Below, in pieces: positions 42,764 through 46,121 of a DNA stretch of 46,121 nt (positions are counted from its first letter, which is position 1; each line of letters begins with the position of its first letter). The DNA lies in the NCBI GenBank assembly GCA_903920435.1, contig CAIXMB010000039.1:1-46121 (forward strand). The letters are read 5' to 3'. The notes under the pieces were generated by a model, which saw only the letters and a program-made list of their open reading frames with translations, made no database searches and was not told the origin of the DNA. The translations under genes were made by a program, and so were the position numbers. Origin of the DNA: an uncultured Actinomycetes bacterium (GTDB lineage Bacteria > Actinomycetota > Actinomycetes > Actinomycetales > Microbacteriaceae).

Positions 42764-42817
42764 AGCATCCATGGGGGCCGTGACGACGCAGTCACGGCGG
42801 TGTGACGCGGCCGTGAC
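42764..42817 (-). promoter_or_regulatory. Four GTCAC-type repeats at 11-bp period and -10-like hexamer ahead of the surface-protein gene
   Basis: On the plus strand GTGAC, GTCAC, GTGAC and GTGAC begin at 42780, 42791, 42802 and 42813, exactly 11 bp apart. Read toward the gene (minus), the last copy is GTCACGG (42784-42778), followed by 8 bp and then GATGCT (42769-42764). This equals the layout at 39245-39277. GCCGTGAC/GTCACGGC at 42778-42799 also form an 8-bp inverted repeat. Confidence 0.6.
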
Positions 42818-42881
42818 AGCAAAGCCGGTAGGAGTGGCCGCGCCTAGCCGCGGTTGGCGGCCGGGACTGTCAGCGAGGCGC

Positions 42882-43052
42882 TCACGGGCGTGCGGTTCGG
42901 CGACGAGCGCCCAGCGCGTACCGGGCGGTGCGCTCCAGGTAGCGACGCTCCTCGCGGCGGGCGTACGCGTCGACAGAGCCGATGATCACCGAGGCGAGAA
43001 GGCCTGCGATCGCGACGAAGAGTGCGACGAAGCCGAAGACGATCAGTTCCAC
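42882..43052 (-). CDS. Small membrane protein, 56 residues
   Basis: A short frame starts at GTG 43052 and ends at TGA 42882. It reads VELIVFGFVALFVAIAGLLA, a membrane helix of about 23 residues, then VIIGSVDAYARREERRYLER and a basic tail ending in RTARP. AGGGGCAGGTA upstream is a fair ribosome site. Hydrophobic start, Tyr/Arg-rich tail and codon use support coding. I do not recognise the family. It lies between the tRNA-Val(GAC) terminator and the surface-protein promoter. Confidence 0.7.
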   Translation of the reverse strand: MELIVFGFVALFVAIAGLLASVIIGSVDAYARREERRYLERTARYALGARRRTARP

Positions 43053-43187
43053 TACCTGCCCCTTGCCGTGGGAAGAACGCGGCTCGGTCAGCCGCTACTG
43101 GCGCCACGGTAACGCGACCCGGCGTGCTGGCGCGCGCCGTTGCGGATTGCCGGGGAATGTGCAGCGCCGTGCCGCGACGCGGACGGG

Positions 43188-43216
43188 AAAAGAAAAAACC
43201 CCGGCTGACCGGGGTT
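43188..43216 (-). terminator. Intrinsic terminator of the tRNA operon
   Basis: On the minus strand AACCCCGG (43216-43209) pairs with CCGGGGTT (43204-43197) around TCAG and is followed by TTTTCTTTT. It is 8 nt beyond the 3' end of tRNA-Val(GAC). Confidence 0.92.
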
Positions 43217-43223
43217 CTTCTTG

Positions 43224-43295
43224 TGGGCGGTACTGGGATCGAACCAGCGACCTCTTCCGTGTCAGGGAAGCGCGCTACCGCTGCGCCAACCGCCC
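43224..43295 (-). tRNA. tRNA-Val (anticodon GAC)
   Basis: A 72-nt cloverleaf: acceptor GGGCGGT/ACCGCCC, D arm GCGC-AGCGGTA-GCGC, anticodon stem CTTCC/GGAAG with loop CTGACAC (anticodon GAC), T arm with GGTTCGATCCC, discriminator A. CCA is not encoded. It is the last of three tRNAs transcribed together on the minus strand. Confidence 0.96.
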
Positions 43296-43332
43296 ATAGT
43301 TATTGGTCGAACATCCGGTGGATGCTCTTCCG

Positions 43333-43403
43333 AGGTGACGACCGGATTTGAACCGGTGTACACGGCTTTGCAGGCCGTTGCCTCGCCTCTCGGCCACGCC
43401 ACC
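43333..43403 (-). tRNA. tRNA-Cys (anticodon GCA)
   Basis: A 71-nt cloverleaf: acceptor GGTGGCG/CGTCACC (one G-U pair), anticodon stem ACGGC/GCCGT with loop CTGCAAA (anticodon GCA), T arm with GGTTCAAATCC, discriminator T as expected for Cys. CCA is not encoded. Confidence 0.96.
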
Positions 43404-43441
43404 GCGTGCAGAAGCATCAGCAGAACTGACACTCCCACTCG

Positions 43442-43513
43442 AGCGGATGACGAGATTCGAACTCGCGACCCTCACCTTGGCAAGGTGATGCGCTACCACT
43501 GCGCCACATCCGC
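43442..43513 (-). tRNA. tRNA-Gly (anticodon GCC)
   Basis: A 72-nt cloverleaf: acceptor GCGGATG/CATCCGC, D arm GCGC-AGTGGTA-GCGC, anticodon stem TCACC/GGTGA with loop TTGCCAA (anticodon GCC), T arm with AGTTCGAATCT, discriminator T as usual for Gly. CCA is not encoded. First tRNA of the operon. Confidence 0.96.
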
Positions 43514-43539
43514 ATGCCCGCATTTCTGCGTGCTAGATG

Positions 43540-43569
43540 ACTGTAGCCGATGTTCGCGACGGGAGCCAA
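43540..43569 (-). promoter_or_regulatory. Promoter of the Gly-Cys-Val tRNA operon
   Basis: On the minus strand a -35 TTGGCT (43569-43564) is followed by an 18-nt spacer and the -10 TACAGT (43545-43540). The tRNA-Gly 5' end is 26 nt beyond the -10 box. Confidence 0.6.
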
Positions 43570-43614
43570 TCGTGTGACGGGCGGGTCGCATTCGTATGGC
43601 AAGATTGTGTTCGC

Positions 43615-43690
43615 GGGCGATTGGCGCAGTTGGTAGCGCGCTTCCTTCACACGGAAGAGGTCATCGGTTCGAGTCCGGTATCGCCCACCA
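43615..43690 (+). tRNA. tRNA-Val (anticodon CAC), CCA encoded
   Basis: A plus-strand cloverleaf: acceptor GGGCGAT/ATCGCCC, anticodon stem CTTCC/GGAAG with loop TTCACAC (anticodon CAC), T arm with GGTTCGAGTCC, discriminator A, then CCA at 43688-43690. It is very similar to the minus-strand tRNA-Val(GAC), giving an inverted pair. No convincing -35/-10 pair was found; CAAGAT at 43600-43605 is the best -10 candidate. Confidence 0.96.
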
Positions 43691-43691
43691 G

Positions 43692-44462
43692 ATGTCATCA
43701 GTCAAGGAGTTCTTCGCCGGAGTCGGCCTCCTGTTCCGCGGTTTCGCGACATGGCGCACCGCCCCCGGCCGCATGCTCCTCGGGCTCATCCCTGCGGTCA
43801 TCGTCGCGGCCGCGTTCACCGTCGGGCTCGTGTTCCTGGCGATCAACATCGAGACGCTCGCCGCCCTGGCCACGCCGTTCGCCGACGGCTGGGACCGCAT
43901 GTGGCGCGACATCACGCGCATCGCCGTCGCGCTCGCATTCCTCATCGCCGCGATCCTCATCATCTCGCTCACCTTCACGACTCTGACCCTGATCATCGGT
44001 CAGCCGTTCTACGAGCTCGTCTGGCGGCACGCCGAGTCGCGGTTCGGGCCGGTGCCCGACAATGCCCCGGGCTTCTGGCGCTCCGTCGGCCTCGGCATCA
44101 CGAGCGGCCTCCGGATGCTCGTGCCGACGATCCTCGTCGGTGTCGCGCTCTTCGCGCTCGGGCTCGTCCCCCTCGTGGGGGCGATCCTCGCCGCCGTGCT
44201 CGGCGCGTTCGTCGGCGGATGGTTCCTCGCCCGCGAGCTCACCGGCCTCGCGTTCGACGCGCGCGGAGTGGGCTACCGGGAGCGCCGCGCGGCGCTCCGC
44301 TCACGTCGACCGCTCGTGCTGGGCTACGGGGCGGCGACGTACCTGCTGTTCCTCGTGCCGCTCGGCGCGGTCGTGGTGATGCCGGCGGCGGTCGCGGCAT
44401 CCGTGCTCGTCACGCGGCGCGTGCTCGGCGAGACTACGACCGCGCTCGCCCGAACCAGGTAG
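43692..44462 (+). CDS. EI24 domain membrane protein
   Basis: This is a 256-residue integral membrane protein of the EI24/CysZ-like family. It begins MSSVKEFFAGVGLLFRGFATWRTAPGRMLLGLIPAVIVAA, the family N terminus, and has four to six membrane segments. GQPFYELVWRHAE is a conserved loop. In CysZ the family moves sulfate, but a role here is unknown. ATG 43692 is one base after the CCA of tRNA-Val, so no ribosome site exists outside the tRNA. The 3' end overlaps the convergent DUF2071 gene by 29 nt. Confidence 0.87.
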   Translation: MSSVKEFFAGVGLLFRGFATWRTAPGRMLLGLIPAVIVAAAFTVGLVFLAINIETLAALATPFADGWDRMWRDITRIAVALAFLIAAILIISLTFTTLTLIIGQPFYELVWRHAESRFGPVPDNAPGFWRSVGLGITSGLRMLVPTILVGVALFALGLVPLVGAILAAVLGAFVGGWFLARELTGLAFDARGVGYRERRAALRSRRPLVLGYGAATYLLFLVPLGAVVVMPAAVAASVLVTRRVLGETTTALARTR

Positions 44463-45153
44463 TAACGCCCGGGCTGAACAGCACGGAGTCGGGGGCCCGC
44501 GCGGAAAGCCCGGGGATGCCCGCCCGCTCCAGCAGCGTGTCGTCGAGAAACTCCACCGTGGCGGTCACGAGCGGCCAGGGCTCGTGCTCGTTGGGCAGAA
44601 AGATCGTCCGGCCGAACCGAGTGGTGAAGAGCCCCCAGCGCGCGGTGAGGAAGTCAGCGGTGGCCTCGCCCACGACCGGATCCGTGCCGACACGTGCCAC
44701 AAGGTGCGACCTGCCCGGGCCGACATGGCGTTGCGAGTGGTACTCGATGCGGCCCTCGCCCTCCGCCTGCGAGGTGCGCGACCAGAAGTACGGAATCGAG
44801 AAGGCCGCGCGCGCGGAGAGCACGGCGGCGAGGCGAGACGCCTCGAGTGACAGGAACACGACCCCGCGCCGACCACGCCCGTCGACCCCGTAGAGCCGCA
44901 CGTTCACCTCGGTGAACGCGCCGAAGAACGGCACGGGCGGGCTGCCGTAGAGCGTGGCGCGATCGAGGTAGAAGGCGATGAGGCCCACCCAGCTCGACCC
45001 GTCGTGCTCATCGGGTCGAACGCCCGCCGGCATGAGGGGCGCGAGCACGGATGCCTCCACCCGCCAGTGCACGAACGTCACGCTGCTCCACCGCTGGCTC
45101 GCGACGGCCCTGCCCTCGAGGGCGGGCGCGGACACGCTGATGGGCTCGATCAC
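44434..45153 (-). CDS. DUF2071 (YqjF-type) protein
   Basis: This is a 239-residue cytoplasmic protein of unknown function. It matches the YqjF/DUF2071 pattern: SQRWSSVTFVHWRVEASVLAPLMPAGVRPDEHDGSSWVGLIAF near the start, FTEVNVRLYGVDGRGRRGVVFLSLEASR in the middle and FLTARWGLFTTRFGRTIFLPNEHEPW late. The GTG 45153 overlaps the upstream membrane gene stop by GTGA. A lipid- or hydrophobic-ligand-related role has been suggested for some members, without proof. Confidence 0.82.
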   Translation of the reverse strand: MIEPISVSAPALEGRAVASQRWSSVTFVHWRVEASVLAPLMPAGVRPDEHDGSSWVGLIAFYLDRATLYGSPPVPFFGAFTEVNVRLYGVDGRGRRGVVFLSLEASRLAAVLSARAAFSIPYFWSRTSQAEGEGRIEYHSQRHVGPGRSHLVARVGTDPVVGEATADFLTARWGLFTTRFGRTIFLPNEHEPWPLVTATVEFLDDTLLERAGIPGLSARAPDSVLFSPGVTTWFGRARS

Positions 45154-46121
45154 GTCGCCTCCCCTCGCCGACCCACGATACGCGCGAGCCAGCGCAGCAG
45201 CAGCCACAGCACGAGCGAGACCGCGGTCGAGTAGGCGGCGACGAGCACGGTGCCGAGCACCTGGTTGATGATGAGGGCGAGCGACCCGGTGAAGAAGAAG
45301 CCCTTGTCGGTGGCGAGCAGCCCAAGCACCACGATGCCGACCGCCGCCGCGATGAGGTGCGAGCCCACCACGAACCACTGGAGTCGCCGGCTCGAACTGA
45401 CCCGCCGCACCGTGAAGATGCAGGCGGCACCGCCGGCGAGGATTCCGGCAGCCGCAGCGGAGCCCGGGGTGAAGAGTGGTGCACCGGCGGTGACCGCGAC
45501 CAGACCGCTCAGGAGTCCCGCTGCCGCCGCCGGCAGCGTCGTGGACTGGTGGCTGAGCCGCTGCACGATGAGCCATCCGATGGCACCGCCGAGCGCTCCG
45601 ACGATGCCGTTCCCGAGGATCACGGGGCTCACGTCGTCGATGGCGAGCTCGGCGCCCAGCAGCCAGGCCACCCAGCCCGCGCACAGGCACACCATGGCGA
45701 CAATGCCCGTACGCCGCGTGATGCTGGCCGTGCGCAACCGCGGGCCGCCCAGCAGGAGCACGCCCAGCGCTGCAGCGCCCGCGGAGACGTTGACCGCCAG
45801 GGCGCCGCCATGGTCGACGGGCTGGATGTCGATCGGCCACGACGCCGCGTAGGGGGCGAAGGTGAGCACGGCGGTGGGCACGAAGACGAGAGCGCTCCAG
45901 ACCGCGCCGAACACGACGGTCGTGATCGCTCCCCCGCCTGCCGCGCGCACGGCGATGGTGGCGACGTAGGCCGCGACACCCCCGAGCGCGGCGATGGGTG
46001 CGAACAGGGGGCCGAGCGCATCCGGGGCCGCGAGCGGCACGATGACGACCCACCCGACGGCGCCGGTGGCCGCGCACGCGAGGGAGGTCAGCACAGACCG
46101 GCGCCAGGGGGCGGCGGGGAG
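45150..46121 (-). CDS. Amt-like (ammonium transporter fold) membrane protein, 5' end beyond window
   Basis: At least 314 residues and about ten membrane segments are visible. The frame is still open at the window edge; GTG 46094 is only the first in-window start. QPVDHGGALAVNVSAGAAALGVLLL matches the Amt block DFAGGxVVHINAGxAAL, and GLLSGLVAVTAGAPLFTPGSAAAAGILAGG matches GxLAGLVAITPAAG. The Amt position of the first pore His (PxAH) reads VPTAV, while a His is present in VVGSHLIAAAVG. The GWFGFNAG block is degenerate (AGWVAWLLGAELA). A divergent, perhaps non-ammonium, member is likely. Confidence 0.6.
   Translation of the reverse strand, partial: LPAAPWRRSVLTSLACAATGAVGWVVIVPLAAPDALGPLFAPIAALGGVAAYVATIAVRAAGGGAITTVVFGAVWSALVFVPTAVLTFAPYAASWPIDIQPVDHGGALAVNVSAGAAALGVLLLGGPRLRTASITRRTGIVAMVCLCAGWVAWLLGAELAIDDVSPVILGNGIVGALGGAIGWLIVQRLSHQSTTLPAAAAGLLSGLVAVTAGAPLFTPGSAAAAGILAGGAACIFTVRRVSSSRRLQWFVVGSHLIAAAVGIVVLGLLATDKGFFFTGSLALIINQVLGTVLVAAYSTAVSLVLWLLLRWLARIVGRRGEAT

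Noticed and set aside
42778-42799. GCCGTGAC/GTCACGGC as a simple palindromic operator
   Set aside because: It is better explained as part of the 11-bp repeat series, since two further in-phase copies continue beyond it, though dyad binding is not excluded.
43442-43690. tRNA cluster as an integration (att) site of a mobile element
   Set aside because: No integrase, no repeated tRNA 3' end fragment and no phage genes are present in the window.

Overview
The window is a GC-rich actinobacterial chromosome segment, most likely from the family Microbacteriaceae. The evidence is the base composition and the core gene order (pyrR / nusB-efp-aroQ-aroBKCE-mltG-ruvX-alaS-rpsD-rarA / rel-secFD-yajC-ruvBAC-yebC-pdxTS-thrS). 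It also shows many GTG starts, dense GTGA/ATGA stop-start overlaps, and repeated TANNNT boxes only 6-8 nt before start codons, which suggests leaderless mRNAs. There is no rRNA, CRISPR array, insertion sequence or phage gene. The longest gap without a gene is 232 nt (20795-21026), so no unexplained stretch exceeds 300 nt.

Layout. 1-299 is the 5' part of pyrR with a recognisable PyrR-binding loop in its leader. 359-4039 is accessory: an Ssu/Tau-type ABC importer and an aldo/keto reductase lying between nusB and pyrR. 4093-14571 is a long minus-strand core block: nusB, efp, aroQ, a LysE-family exporter, aroB, aroK, aroC, aroE, mltG, ruvX and alaS. It is followed by two small membrane-anchored proteins, rpsD and rarA. 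A plus-strand cyclophilin, a DUF349 protein and an AbiEi-like protein follow. 20318-24573 is a second accessory island: a cupin gene divergent from an amino-acid-type ABC importer with its own AraC regulator and lipoprotein receptor. 24595-39160 is minus-strand core: rel, a rhodanese, secF, secD, yajC, ruvB, ruvA, ruvC, yebC, two small hypothetical genes, a DUF402 protein, pdxT, pdxS, a HIT protein and thrS. 39295-42740 is the most unusual region (below). 43224-43690 holds four tRNAs (Val-GAC, Cys-GCA, Gly-GCC on minus; Val-CAC on plus). The end carries EI24, DUF2071 and Amt-like membrane genes.

How genes work together. aroQ/B/K/C/E supply five steps of the shikimate pathway in one transcription block. 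secD/secF/yajC form the accessory translocase. ruvA/B/C form the complete Holliday-junction resolvasome. pdxS/pdxT make pyridoxal 5'-phosphate. rel sets (p)ppGpp.

The candidate undescribed system is 39237-42817. A three-part regulator (HxlR-like winged helix, OmpR-type DNA-binding domain, BTAD) sits between a cytosolic SGNH-like/GAF protein that lacks catalytic Ser and Asn, and an LPXTG surface protein made of six Cys-pair modules. Both flanking genes carry GTCAC direct repeats at exactly 11-bp spacing, with the last repeat 8 bp (or 9) before a -10-like hexamer. This is the layout known for operators of SARP-type regulators. The wiring is my inference from sequence.
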